Under the pieces are notes generated by a model. It had not been told where the DNA came from, did not search any database, and saw only the letters and a program-made list of their open reading frames with translations. Made by a program: the position numbers and the translations under genes. Shown here one piece after another: positions 38,056 to 45,486 of a stretch of DNA of 64,000 nt (position 1 is the stretch's first letter; each line of letters starts with the position of its first letter). The stretch is from Paenibacillus sp. FSL W8-0186 (GTDB lineage Bacteria; Bacillota; Bacilli; Paenibacillales; Paenibacillaceae): assembly GCF_037969765.1 (NCBI RefSeq), contig NZ_CP150207.1, positions 5,593,311 through 5,657,310 of the forward strand. The letters are read 5' to 3'.

Positions 38056-39066
38056 TTAGTGATCGAGAAAGTGAAAATCCTTATAGCATGTACAGCGCAC
38101 ATAGTGGCCCGGTTCGACCTCATGCAGCTGAGGATCTGCCTCGTGCTTCGATTCACTGATCCATGGAATACGTGATCTAAAGCGGCAGCCTTGACGGGGC
38201 AAGAGCTTCAGTGACGGTACCACGCCATGGATCACATGCAGCTTCGTCCTCTCGTCGCTCGCGGTAGGTATGGAGCTCATTAAGGAACGGGTATAGGGGT
38301 GCTTCGCATTTGTCATCAGCGCATAAATTGAAGCGATTTCAACAATCTGGCCGGCATACATGACCGCTACCCGATCCGCCATCTCCGCCACAACGCCCAA
38401 ATCATGCGTAATGAGAATAATTCCTGCATCCATATCTTCTTTAAGGCGCCGGATCAGTTCTAAAATTTGCAGCTGAATCGTAACGTCAAGAGCCGTCGTC
38501 GGCTCATCGGCAATTAACAGCTTCGGCTCGTTTGCGATGGCGATCGCAATGACTACCCGCTGCCGCATGCCGCCGGATAATTCATGAGGATATTGCCCGT
38601 ATGTATATTCCGGGCGGGGAATCCCTACTTTATGCAATAATTCGATAGCTTGTTCTCTTCTGTGCTTTCTGGATTTCTTAGTTAACGAAGATGGTTTGGA
38701 TTCATGAAGAAGCAGTACTTCTTCAATTTGTTCTCCAATAATCATTAGAGGATTAAGTGCAGATAGAGGATCCTGAAAGATCATACTGACTTCGTTACCA
38801 CGAAGCCTGTTCAGTTCAGCAGGAGACATTGCTGCGAGGTTCTGGCCATGGTAGTAAATCTTGCCCTCCATACGAGCACGCGTATGCAGCCCCATAATGG
38901 AAAAAGCCAACGCGCTTTTACCCGAGCCAGACTCACCGACGATAGCCAGTATTTCATTTTTCTTAACCGTTAGACTAAGGTCGTCCACAGCGGCATACCA
39001 TTCATCGGATATGCGAAATGAGGTCGATAAATTCTCGATTTTCAAAAGTTCTTCATTCACATTCAT
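38056..39066 (-). CDS. oppD: Oligopeptide ABC transporter ATPase (OppD type)
   Basis: First gene of the opp operon; 336 residues. Walker A AIVGESGSGKSALAFS, Q-loop MIFQDPLSALNPLMIIGEQI, signature SGGMRQRVVIAIAIANEPKL, Walker B LLIADEPTTALDVT and H-loop LITHDLGVV are present. The C-terminal oligopeptide-transporter cap contains KHPYTRSLMSSIP and a region with two cysteines (GCRFRSRIPW; VRCTCY) that often carries an iron-sulphur cluster in this subfamily. A preceding GTG codon is in frame but ATG 39066 is preferred. Confidence 0.93.
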   Translation of the reverse strand: MNVNEELLKIENLSTSFRISDEWYAAVDDLSLTVKKNEILAIVGESGSGKSALAFSIMGLHTRARMEGKIYYHGQNLAAMSPAELNRLRGNEVSMIFQDPLSALNPLMIIGEQIEEVLLLHESKPSSLTKKSRKHRREQAIELLHKVGIPRPEYTYGQYPHELSGGMRQRVVIAIAIANEPKLLIADEPTTALDVTIQLQILELIRRLKEDMDAGIILITHDLGVVAEMADRVAVMYAGQIVEIASIYALMTNAKHPYTRSLMSSIPTASDERTKLHVIHGVVPSLKLLPRQGCRFRSRIPWISESKHEADPQLHEVEPGHYVRCTCYKDFHFLDH

Positions 39067-39282
39067 CACCCTGTCAAGTTATTTAATGACATTATAAGAA
39101 TGGCAATCATTGCAAACAAAGCGCATATATTTACTCGGTTTTAATTTTTCTCCTCTGCGAGAATAATGTATATAAAGTGGATTTAATGGAAAATAATTTA
39201 TTTTCTATAAATATATCCTATTGAGCCTTTTTTTCCAAGCACTTTTTCCAAAGTCAGTAAATTTAGGAGCCTAAATTAAAAA

Positions 39283-39298
39283 AGCACCGTTTGGTGCT
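39283..39298 (-). terminator. Terminator of the circular-bacteriocin operon
   Basis: AGCACC pairs with GGTGCT around GTTT; on the minus strand TTTTTTAAT follows. It lies nine bases after the last gene of the bacteriocin operon and separates it from the opp operon. Confidence 0.85.
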
Positions 39299-39306
39299 AT
39301 ATTAAG

Positions 39307-39588
39307 TTACACAATAAAAAATGATATAAAGGCAATAAGAAACAGGAGCGATAGCAAAAGCCGCGACCAATTCAGCCATATGGCTTTAACATCCTTCATC
39401 GTCTTTCCCCATACCCACCAGGCTGCTATAAAAATCAAAATGATGACGAATCGGTTATGGGTTAATCCAAGCAGATCAAAAGCGTAACTGGCGATATATC
39501 GGTCCTCGCCTATTTTTATACTGGATAAGACGGCTAACAGCATTATCAATCCAGCAAGTAATCCAATCCATTGTTTCATCTTAAACAT
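39307..39588 (-). CDS. Small hydrophobic protein, candidate bacteriocin immunity protein
   Basis: A membrane protein of 93 residues, basic at the start (MFKMKQ) with three to four hydrophobic segments (WIGLLAGLIMLLAVLSSI; FVIILIFIAAWWVWGKT; LLLSLLFLIAFISFFIV). It is the last gene of the operon and overlaps the ABC ATPase stop. Circular bacteriocin loci usually encode such a small cationic hydrophobic immunity protein downstream of the ABC ATPase. ATG 39588 is placed just before the ATPase stop (ATGTTTAA), with AGAGG upstream; an ATG 14 codons earlier would lie inside the ATPase gene. Function is inferred from position and composition only. Confidence 0.75.
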   Translation of the reverse strand: MFKMKQWIGLLAGLIMLLAVLSSIKIGEDRYIASYAFDLLGLTHNRFVIILIFIAAWWVWGKTMKDVKAIWLNWSRLLLSLLFLIAFISFFIV

Positions 39589-40261
39589 AATTTTCTGCCT
39601 CTTTCTTGGCGTATTCTTTAGATGACTCATATAATAGACCGTTTTGTATTTCTAAAGTGCGGGTTGCAATTTCACGGCTTAAATCCTTAAGATGTGAAAT
39701 AAATATGATTAGTGCTCCAGCCTTTGCCCGGTCGGTAAGCATTTGGCTGGCCATGGCTTGAGCTTCTGGATCAAAGGAAGAGAAAGGCTCATCCAACAGG
39801 ATAATGGACGTTTGCCGGGCCAATACGGAAGACCAATACAATTTATGCCGCATGCCTAACGAATATTCTTGAACAAACTGCTTAAGGGCATGGTTCATCT
39901 GGAACCCGTCAATCATTCTGCCGAATTCCTGGTTGAACTGTTCCTCGGGAATATCGAACAATGCCCGAATGAAATTAGCGTTCTCTTGACCGGTTAAATA
40001 GTCGAATAAGTAAGGCTCCACAGGAATATAACTTAGCTGTGATAAAATTTGTCTTCCATCCGTTAAGTTACGGCCCTCATAATATATTTCGCAATCCGCT
40101 TCGATAAGCTGGGCAATGATTCGTAATAAGGTCGTTTTGCCGCATCCATTTGGTCCTCTTAGCCATATAATATCTCCCTCATGAGCTTCAAAGGATATTC
40201 CCTTAAAAAGGGGTTTATCTTTCTCATAGCCAAAATTCAAATTGCGTACTGCCAGCATCAT
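39581..40261 (-). CDS. ABC transporter ATPase of the bacteriocin operon
   Basis: An ATP-binding protein of 226 residues with Walker A LRGPNGCGKTTLLRI, signature YSLGMRHKLYWSSVLARQTS, Walker B IILLDEPFSSFD and a switch histidine in IIFISHLKD. No membrane domain is fused; partners would be the SpoIIM-like protein and the 567-residue protein upstream. In circular-bacteriocin operons such an ATPase works in secretion and in self-protection. The preferred start is ATG 40261, with AAGGGGTG just upstream; it overlaps no neighbour, but follows the DUF95 stop within ten bases. Confidence 0.88.
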   Translation of the reverse strand: MMLAVRNLNFGYEKDKPLFKGISFEAHEGDIIWLRGPNGCGKTTLLRIIAQLIEADCEIYYEGRNLTDGRQILSQLSYIPVEPYLFDYLTGQENANFIRALFDIPEEQFNQEFGRMIDGFQMNHALKQFVQEYSLGMRHKLYWSSVLARQTSIILLDEPFSSFDPEAQAMASQMLTDRAKAGALIIFISHLKDLSREIATRTLEIQNGLLYESSKEYAKKEAENYV

Positions 40262-40271
40262 CTCACCCCTT

Positions 40272-40805
40272 CTACAAACTAAATACATCCTCCAATACAG
40301 CAGCGACTACCAAAAAGACGATAATTGCTAATAGCACCGGCATAAGCTGGCTTTTAATTAAATGGGTCTGTATTCTACGCTGTCGAATAGACTCCTTTAT
40401 TATTCCCCAAATAATATACGGGCAAATGCAGGCTAAGAGTATGGCGGGTATTTCGAACACCGCGTGCGGAAGAAAAGCCGTGATGATCGTGTCAGCCCGT
40501 CCGTTCTGAATGGTTAACTCCAGCCCAACCCCTACAACCATTCCATTTAAAGCTAGCAAAATAATATTCCCAATCCCGTAAGTGGCCGTTCCAATCAATA
40601 TAACGATTACAGACTGCTTTAAGTTTTGAAAAAGATATTTCCACCACACAATGCCTGAAGCCTCAAAAGGGAGCGGTTTATCATAACTCTGGACAATAAA
40701 CCCGAAAATAACAGATGCCAGAAATACCAAGGATATAAAAATTAATTTCCCCCGATACAAGTTAAATATTGTGCGCCGAAATGGCCTAATGATTAAATTA
40801 TTCAC
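40272..40805 (-). CDS. SpoIIM/DUF95-family membrane protein of the bacteriocin operon
   Basis: A membrane protein of 177 residues with about five hydrophobic segments. The motif LNGMVVGVGLEL and especially ITAFLPHAVFEIPAILLACI match the stage II sporulation protein M (DUF95) family. A DUF95 protein is a hallmark of circular-bacteriocin clusters (uberolysin, carnocyclin, circularin and AS-48 types), where it takes part in maturation or export. It overlaps the end of the 567-residue gene by eight bases, so translation is probably coupled. A true sporulation role is unlikely given the context. Confidence 0.85.
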   Translation of the reverse strand: MNNLIIRPFRRTIFNLYRGKLIFISLVFLASVIFGFIVQSYDKPLPFEASGIVWWKYLFQNLKQSVIVILIGTATYGIGNIILLALNGMVVGVGLELTIQNGRADTIITAFLPHAVFEIPAILLACICPYIIWGIIKESIRQRRIQTHLIKSQLMPVLLAIIVFLVVAAVLEDVFSL

Positions 40806-42501
40806 TCACTAAAGACGCTCTCTTTCCTTTTTTATTTTTAAAGAAAAAATACAGAGTAAATCCCGTTACTATTACAAAAACCAAGAATGCGTCGTATACC
40901 AGCTTTTGACCAACTGAGGTTTCAAAAAAAACGGCAACAAAGAACAATACAAACATGGCCCCCGTGATAAACCTTTTCGGAATGGTATAGAACTGTTGAA
41001 CGATTCTAGTCTCGTAAGTGTCCATCCGAATTAAGAACATGTTCGCATAGTCAAACCGGCTGCAGTATTTTAGCCAATATGAAGACATTATGCCAATCAT
41101 GACAAACAGCAGCCATGTACCTATAATTCCTACTATTATTTCAAGCAGACTTCCCTTAAGCTTGATCGCCCCAACCACCAGAATTAGGTTCATAATAAGC
41201 TGAAGTGGAACTAACAGAACTAGCAACAACATCGTTTTGCTGCGCATATATTTTTGAACAGAATACTCCGCAGACAACTTCACTAGGTCAATCTGTCTTA
41301 ATTCACTGGAAGGATGAAGAATCGGATAGTTCCATACCCATAGCCAAGCGGTCTGGTATAACGCAAAACAGCAAATAAACCAAAAGGCAAGAACAAAATT
41401 AGTGAACGACTCTAACCCATAGATTAAAAAGAAAGATAGCCCCACAATAGAACTGATCGCCGGAGGAAATACAAGTATGAATTTCTGTGGCAGCTTTGTT
41501 TGTCCGATCGTTCTTTCCATAATCCATAAGTCTCTGCTGAGCCAAGGATTTTTACGCCAAAGCATATTAACGATTCCATGATAAAACTTAAAATATAAGC
41601 TTCTAGTATTGTCTAGTTGAGGGGAAAGTCTCTTTCGATGGAATGATAGCTTTGACGAATAATAAAGATAACCAAGTGTAAATATGGCATAAACGACCAA
41701 GGAGGCCGCCAAAATGATATAGATCCACTCATACTGGAACCAATCCAGTATATGATTAAAACGTGATGTTATTGTAGCTTTAATATTTGCCGAAAATTCA
41801 CGCAGCACTGCACCTAACCCTTGTCCAAGGCGCTCAGCGGGAATGGGATGATTGATTAACGCTGAAAAAAGCAATTTGCTTATAAAATAAATGGGTACCG
41901 TCAAACATACCACCTTCAGGATATATAGCGGGAAGTTTTGGTGAAAAGCCGGCATAGCCGTTACTCCCCAATTTCTTAATACGCTTCTTTTCAGAGTTGT
42001 ATAATAAATCGTCGATACCAGGAGTATCCACAATGCAATTAGCAGTAAGGAAGACGCCCAATGAAGAGGTGATTTAAGAATTGCATAAATAGCGATAGCC
42101 TCAAACATAAATTCATGGATCCAAAACATGATAGTCTCTGTCACTAAAACGACATTTAAAAGCTGATGCCCATTGCGTCCGGATTGCCAAAGTAATTCCT
42201 GAATCGGGTGATTGCTGACTCGGCTCGAGTTTTGTCGGGCCATAACTCGAGGAAGTAGCACATTGAATAATAGTACGAAAAAAATAATAATATTTCGGAT
42301 CTTCTCATGAGAAATGCTCTCTAAAAAAATGGCAAATAAAAATAGTAAAGTTAACTGAAGAATTCCTGCAATGACCCAACAAAGCGCATTAGGAAGCTTG
42401 ATACCCAAGTTCTCCCTTATTTTCTGAGTGACACCTGCAAAATCCTGTCTAAATTGATCAAGGATCATACTCTTCGATAAAATGCCAAAGGATTTACGCA
42501 C
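40798..42501 (-). CDS. Large multi-span membrane protein of the bacteriocin operon
   Basis: A protein of 567 residues with about 12 hydrophobic segments and no ATPase or peptidase motif that I can see. Hydrophobic runs include ALCWVIAGILQLTLLFLFAI near the start and FITGAMFVLFFVAVFFE near the end; the tail is basic (FFKNKKGKRASLVSE). Circular-bacteriocin loci carry a large membrane protein directly after the precursor gene that is essential for production, possibly for leader removal or ring closure. This protein holds the same position. Start is GTG 42501 after GAGGTG. The region is AT-rich compared with opp and ribosomal genes around it. Confidence 0.8.
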   Translation of the reverse strand: MRKSFGILSKSMILDQFRQDFAGVTQKIRENLGIKLPNALCWVIAGILQLTLLFLFAIFLESISHEKIRNIIIFFVLLFNVLLPRVMARQNSSRVSNHPIQELLWQSGRNGHQLLNVVLVTETIMFWIHEFMFEAIAIYAILKSPLHWASSLLLIALWILLVSTIYYTTLKRSVLRNWGVTAMPAFHQNFPLYILKVVCLTVPIYFISKLLFSALINHPIPAERLGQGLGAVLREFSANIKATITSRFNHILDWFQYEWIYIILAASLVVYAIFTLGYLYYSSKLSFHRKRLSPQLDNTRSLYFKFYHGIVNMLWRKNPWLSRDLWIMERTIGQTKLPQKFILVFPPAISSIVGLSFFLIYGLESFTNFVLAFWFICCFALYQTAWLWVWNYPILHPSSELRQIDLVKLSAEYSVQKYMRSKTMLLLVLLVPLQLIMNLILVVGAIKLKGSLLEIIVGIIGTWLLFVMIGIMSSYWLKYCSRFDYANMFLIRMDTYETRIVQQFYTIPKRFITGAMFVLFFVAVFFETSVGQKLVYDAFLVFVIVTGFTLYFFFKNKKGKRASLVSE

Positions 42502-42557
42502 GAACTCACCTCTAATTTATGTATATCAGTAGCATTAAGTTCAAGTAATGAAAGAAA

Positions 42558-42578
42558 GAAGAGATGGCCAGTCTCTTC
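42558..42578 (-). terminator. Hairpin between bacteriocin precursor and processing genes
   Basis: GAAGAGA and TCTCTTC pair around CTGGCCA; on the minus strand a pyrimidine run TTTCTTTC follows. Placed 15 bases after the precursor stop codon, it probably acts as a leaky terminator or mRNA end-protector that lets the precursor be made in excess over the enzymes downstream. Confidence 0.65.
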
Positions 42579-42592
42579 CGTCCTTTCATATA

Positions 42593-42814
42593 TTACCAAG
42601 CGATAGCTTGTGCCTTCAGGTTCTTCTTCAGGAGGTCTTTTACATAAAGAATTGCAGCGTCGATCATCACGCTAGTTACGGCGAGCGAACCAGCAGATAG
42701 AAGAGTCATAATTGCAGATACTGCAATTGCCGCATAACCCATCGTATCGATCAGATTTACAATTTGTGTCGCAAGCGACTTATCGATACTTAAATAAGCC
42801 ATAATATCAAACAT
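42593..42814 (-). CDS. Circular bacteriocin precursor (uberolysin/circularin type)
   Basis: A small hydrophobic, cationic peptide of 73 residues. From memory of the uberolysin sequence, residues 4-73 align with its 70-residue mature form without a gap; shared features are Tyr at mature position 4, the helix pattern VNLID, a central LLSAGSLAV, and a near-identical end (NLKAQAIAW against NLKAQAVIW). The leader would then be just MFD, as in garvicin ML, and Ile4 would be joined to Trp73. The peptide is expected to fold into a saposin-like helical ball that depolarises membranes of other Gram-positive bacteria. ATG 42814 follows AAGGAGG. Ring closure site is inference. Confidence 0.9.
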   Translation of the reverse strand: MFDIMAYLSIDKSLATQIVNLIDTMGYAAIAVSAIMTLLSAGSLAVTSVMIDAAILYVKDLLKKNLKAQAIAW

Positions 42815-42841
42815 AAAAACACCTCCTTATTGGTTTATATG

Positions 42842-42861
42842 GAAATATATGCATATATTTC
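42842..42861. promoter_or_regulatory. 20-bp perfect palindrome in the bacteriocin leader
   Basis: GAAATATATGCATATATTTC is identical to its own complement. It lies 28-47 bases upstream of the precursor start codon, just downstream of the predicted transcription start, a place where a dimeric repressor would block transcription. It could also fold in the mRNA. Confidence 0.6.
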
Positions 42862-42870
42862 TCGTTTCAA

Positions 42871-42916
42871 AATTTATCATAGGGACTCTATCAAGTCAAT
42901 TGTCCCCAAAGGGACA
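42871..42916 (-). promoter_or_regulatory. Bacteriocin promoter with upstream inverted repeat
   Basis: On the minus strand TTGACT (42894-42899), a 17-base spacer and TAAATT (42871-42876) form a sigma-A-like promoter. TGTCCC-CAAA-GGGACA (42901-42916) is an inverted repeat ending one base before the -35 element, a position typical of activator or repressor binding. Confidence 0.6.
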
Positions 42917-42935
42917 GTTTGCTTCATTTCATAAC

Positions 42936-42978
42936 AAAAAAGCCAGTTTACCGACAAATTTCGGCAACTGGCTTTTTT
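42936..42978. terminator. Bidirectional terminator after rpsR
   Basis: AAAAAAGCCAGTT pairs with AACTGGCTTTTTT (13 bp), with an inner CCGA / TCGG stem. It ends the rpsF-ssb-rpsR transcript and insulates the bacteriocin promoter. Confidence 0.93.
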
Positions 42979-42990
42979 AATGATTGGCGA

Positions 42991-43260
42991 TTACTCCGTA
43001 GTGTACGGAAGCAATGCGATTTGACGGGAGCGTTTGATCGCAATCGTCAAGAGACGTTGATACTTCGCGCTTGTTCCTGTCACGCGACGTGGCAAAATTT
43101 TGCCCCGCTCGCTGATGAATTTCTTAAGCAGTTCAGTATCTTTATAGTCAATGTGAGTAATTTTGTTCACAGTGAAGAAACATACTTTACGACGTTTGTT
43201 GCGGCCGCCGCGGCGTGCCGGTCTTTTGTCGTCTCCGCCTTCTCTTTGCTTGAAGCTCAT
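42991..43260 (-). CDS. rpsR: Ribosomal protein bS18
   Basis: Small-subunit protein S18, 89 residues. The N-terminus is Arg/Lys/Gly-rich ([20 protein letters not shown]), followed by the family core [20 protein letters not shown] and [20 protein letters not shown]. It contacts S6 on the platform of the 30S subunit. The N-terminal Cys in KVCFFTV is the usual C+ zinc-related residue; no other Cys is present. It is last in the rpsF-ssb-rpsR operon. Confidence 0.96.
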   Translation of the reverse strand: MSFKQREGGDDKRPARRGGRNKRRKVCFFTVNKITHIDYKDTELLKKFISERGKILPRRVTGTSAKYQRLLTIAIKRSRQIALLPYTTE

Positions 43261-43280
43261 GCTATTCAGTCCTTCCTATA

Positions 43281-43763
43281 TTAAAATGGCAAATCGTCAT
43301 CCGATATATCGATCGGTTTCCCATCGTCAGAGAATGGATCTTGGCTGCGTGAGAAGTTACTGCTGCTGCGGTTGCTATTGCCGCCCGCGCTGCTTCCACC
43401 GAATGGGTTCTCCTCGCGCTGTCCGCCACCACTGCCACCTTCACGATTAGACTCCAAGAAACGGACATTATCAGCAATGACTTCGGTTACGTATACACGT
43501 TTGCCTTCGTTATTCTCGTAATTCCGTACCTGAATGCGTCCTTCAACAGCTGTGAGGCGGCCCTTACGCAAGTAATTCGCGCACGTCTCAGCCAGTTGTC
43601 TCCAAGTTACGACCGGAATAAAATCCGCTTCGCGTTCTCCTCCCTGCGATGTAAACGGTCTGTCCACGGCTATCGTAAATTGAGTAACCGCTACGCCAGA
43701 CGGCGTATAACGCAGCTCGGGATCTCTAGTTAGACGTCCGATCAGAATGACACGGTTCAACAA
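43281..43763 (-). CDS. ssb: Single-stranded DNA-binding protein
   Basis: The essential SSB, 160 residues. The OB fold covers about 1-105 ([37 protein letters not shown]). A Gly/Ser/Asn-rich linker follows, and the tail SDDDLPF is the protein-interaction hook for recombination and replication partners. The start is TTG 43763, giving the standard MLNRVILIG beginning, with GGAGG six bases upstream; longer in-frame versions would add residues foreign to the family. It lies between rpsF and rpsR. Confidence 0.96.
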   Translation of the reverse strand: MLNRVILIGRLTRDPELRYTPSGVAVTQFTIAVDRPFTSQGGEREADFIPVVTWRQLAETCANYLRKGRLTAVEGRIQVRNYENNEGKRVYVTEVIADNVRFLESNREGGSGGGQREENPFGGSSAGGNSNRSSSNFSRSQDPFSDDGKPIDISDDDLPF

Positions 43764-43844
43764 TCCAATCCCCTCCTCCGGGCTAATGCTTACAAAGTAC
43801 TCAGAGTTCAAACAAGTCCCAAGGACCTCTTGAACTCCCTAAAA

Positions 43845-44129
43845 TTAGGCTACGTCTTTCGTAATGAGATAACGGATAACCTCGTCGGAAATCTTCAGAA
43901 TCCGCTCGAGCTCAGCAACGACATCAGGAGTCGCTGTGAAGTTCACCAGGACGTAAATACCGTCACGGATTTTGTTGATCTCATACGCAAGCCGGCGTTT
44001 GCCCATTAGGTCGTGCTTTGTAATTTCACCGCCGTTTTGGATGATGCCTTGGAATTTGTCAACTACGGCTTGAACAGCTTCTTGTTCAAGTTCAGGACGA
44101 ATGATGTACATCACTTCATATTTGCGCAT
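43845..44129 (-). CDS. rpsF: Ribosomal protein bS6
   Basis: Small-subunit protein S6, 94 residues, first gene of the operon. It starts MRKYEVMYIIRPELEQEAVQ and includes KHDLMGKRRLAYEINKIRDG and VLVNFTATPDVV. ATG 44129 is preceded by GGAGGTG. S6 and S18 form a heterodimer that in many Firmicutes binds the operon leader; I did not find a clear leader motif by eye. Confidence 0.96.
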   Translation of the reverse strand: MRKYEVMYIIRPELEQEAVQAVVDKFQGIIQNGGEITKHDLMGKRRLAYEINKIRDGIYVLVNFTATPDVVAELERILKISDEVIRYLITKDVA

Positions 44130-44328
44130 ATATGTCACCTCCTCTTGGACTATGGCCCCCACCTTCTTACCCATGGGAGCAAGGAGCGAGCTTCAACTCG
44201 CACCAAAATATTATATCAAATCCGCGTACTCCCTGCAAGTATGAAACCTAAAGGAACTCCATACAATAAACGTGCTTCATGCCTATTATCGCAGCTTCCC
44301 CATTTTAAACCGAAAGGAGGCCTTACCC

Positions 44329-44526
44329 ATGGGTGAACAAACCGAATTCGAGCCTGGGGACAAAGCGCCAAATCCCGGCATCTACACGGAGGTAGGCGAG
44401 GCGCGCAGCTTCCATACGCAAATCAACAACCCCAAGCGAGTCAAATTGGAACGCGGCGACACATTCCCCGAGACGACAAATAAGAACCGCAAGTGGAAAA
44501 AAGCCGAAAAAGCCCGCGTTCACTAA
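44329..44526 (+). CDS. yjzC: YjzC-family small protein
   Basis: A hydrophilic protein of 65 residues. The phrases FEPGDKAPNPGIYTEVGE and GDTFPETTNKNRKWKK are those of the YjzC family, small proteins common in Bacillales whose function is unknown to me. ATG 44329 is seven bases after GGAGG. It is divergent from rpsF. A central proline-glycine pattern suggests an extended or beta-rich fold. Confidence 0.85.
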   Translation: MGEQTEFEPGDKAPNPGIYTEVGEARSFHTQINNPKRVKLERGDTFPETTNKNRKWKKAEKARVH

Positions 44527-44941
44527 TTCAATCGTACCAGCCCTTAGTCACGGAAATATTAATTACAAATCCGGTGCATAAAACACAAGTCTTTGCACAT
44601 AATACACTTAGACGGCGATGCAAAGAGAGGTGTGGTTCCGTTGGATCATCCACGAGCAACACAGCTGCCTGGAGTCTTATTCACTACCCGTTAGAAGCAA
44701 ACGATCGCGAATTGAGAAAGACCCCTCTTTATCACTTCGTTAAAGCCTAGGCGAAGATCAGATGTTTCTTAGTCGTGAGAGAAGAATTCCAATCCGCATC
44801 CCGTCTGCAAACGGAGAACCCATATGGGTTCTCCTTTGTTGTTAAGACAGGTCTACAGTCCTAAATTTAACATCAAAAAAATCCCCCTACACATATCAGG
44901 GGATTCTTGGACTTATTCTTGTTTTCAATTGATGACTATGA
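44527..44941. other. 415-bp gap between yjzC and tRNA-Ser
   Basis: No convincing gene. A perfect 22-bp palindrome at 44813-44834 (GGAGAACCC ATAT GGGTTCTCC) is followed on the + strand by TTTGTTGTT and may be a terminator. A 17-codon frame beginning at a TTG near 44641 has AGAGGTG eight bases before it and could be a leader peptide, but nothing lies downstream for it to regulate. Confidence 0.4.
44880..44905 (-). terminator. tRNA-Ser terminator
   Basis: AATCCCC pairs with GGGGATT around a 12-base loop; on the minus strand seven T follow. It lies about 40 bases past the tRNA 3' end. Confidence 0.85.
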
Positions 44942-45032
44942 TGGCGGAAAGGGTGGGATTCGAACCCACGCACGCTTTGACACGCCTAGCTGATTTCGAG
45001 TCAGCCCCCTTGGACCTCTTGGGTACCTTTCC
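44942..45032 (-). tRNA. tRNA-Ser (anticodon CGA)
   Basis: A 91-base serine tRNA. The acceptor stem is GGAAAGG / CCTTTCC, the anticodon stem-loop GCTGA-CTCGAAA-TCAGC gives anticodon CGA for UCG codons, a long variable arm follows as expected for a class II tRNA, and the T arm contains GTGGGTTCGAATCCCAC. The 3' CCA is encoded. Confidence 0.96.
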
Positions 45033-45152
45033 ACAGCACAATTGAGTATATCATAAAACACATCGCCGATCAAGGGAACTTATGTTCCTTTGATCGGTAT
45101 AATGCTGAACCTCAACATAGTAAGTCATTCGAGCTATCCGTCACTTCACAGG

Positions 45153-45386
45153 TTATGACTGGTTCTGCGTGTCCGCGGCCTCTTCCCCGGCTGATGCTGC
45201 CGAGTGAATCACCTTACGCATATTTTTCTCAAATTTTGCTCTTGGAACGAGTACGCTGTGCTTGCAGCCCACGCATTTAATTCGGATATCCATACCCATT
45301 CGGATGATTTCCATTTCATTGCTGCCGCAAGGATGATTTTTCTTCATCAACACAATATCGCCCAGCCCAAACGATTTACGCTCCAT
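45153..45386 (-). CDS. DUF951 family protein (YyzM-like)
   Basis: A protein of 77 residues of the DUF951 family, small nucleic-acid-associated-looking proteins found near the origin in Bacillus (yyzM). Conserved parts are LGDIVLMKKNHPCGSNEMEI and GMDIRIKCVGCKHSVLVPRA. CG..., CVGC and His may bind a metal. ATG 45386 has GAGAGGG upstream. It follows mscS on the same strand. Its biological role is unknown. Confidence 0.88.
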   Translation of the reverse strand: MERKSFGLGDIVLMKKNHPCGSNEMEIIRMGMDIRIKCVGCKHSVLVPRAKFEKNMRKVIHSAASAGEEAADTQNQS

Positions 45387-45486
45387 GTATATCCCTCTCC
45401 TACCTCTTCCATAATTATTCTATCCCATCAGTCAATTTAGATTGACTAAATCGTTCCCATGCTGCATAACAGCTTAACTTTGTAAT

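Noticed and set aside
44527..44941. Riboswitch in the yjzC-tRNA gap
   Set aside because: A GACGGCGATGCAAAGAG stretch loosely recalls a c-di-GMP riboswitch core, but the rest of the fold and a downstream target gene are missing.
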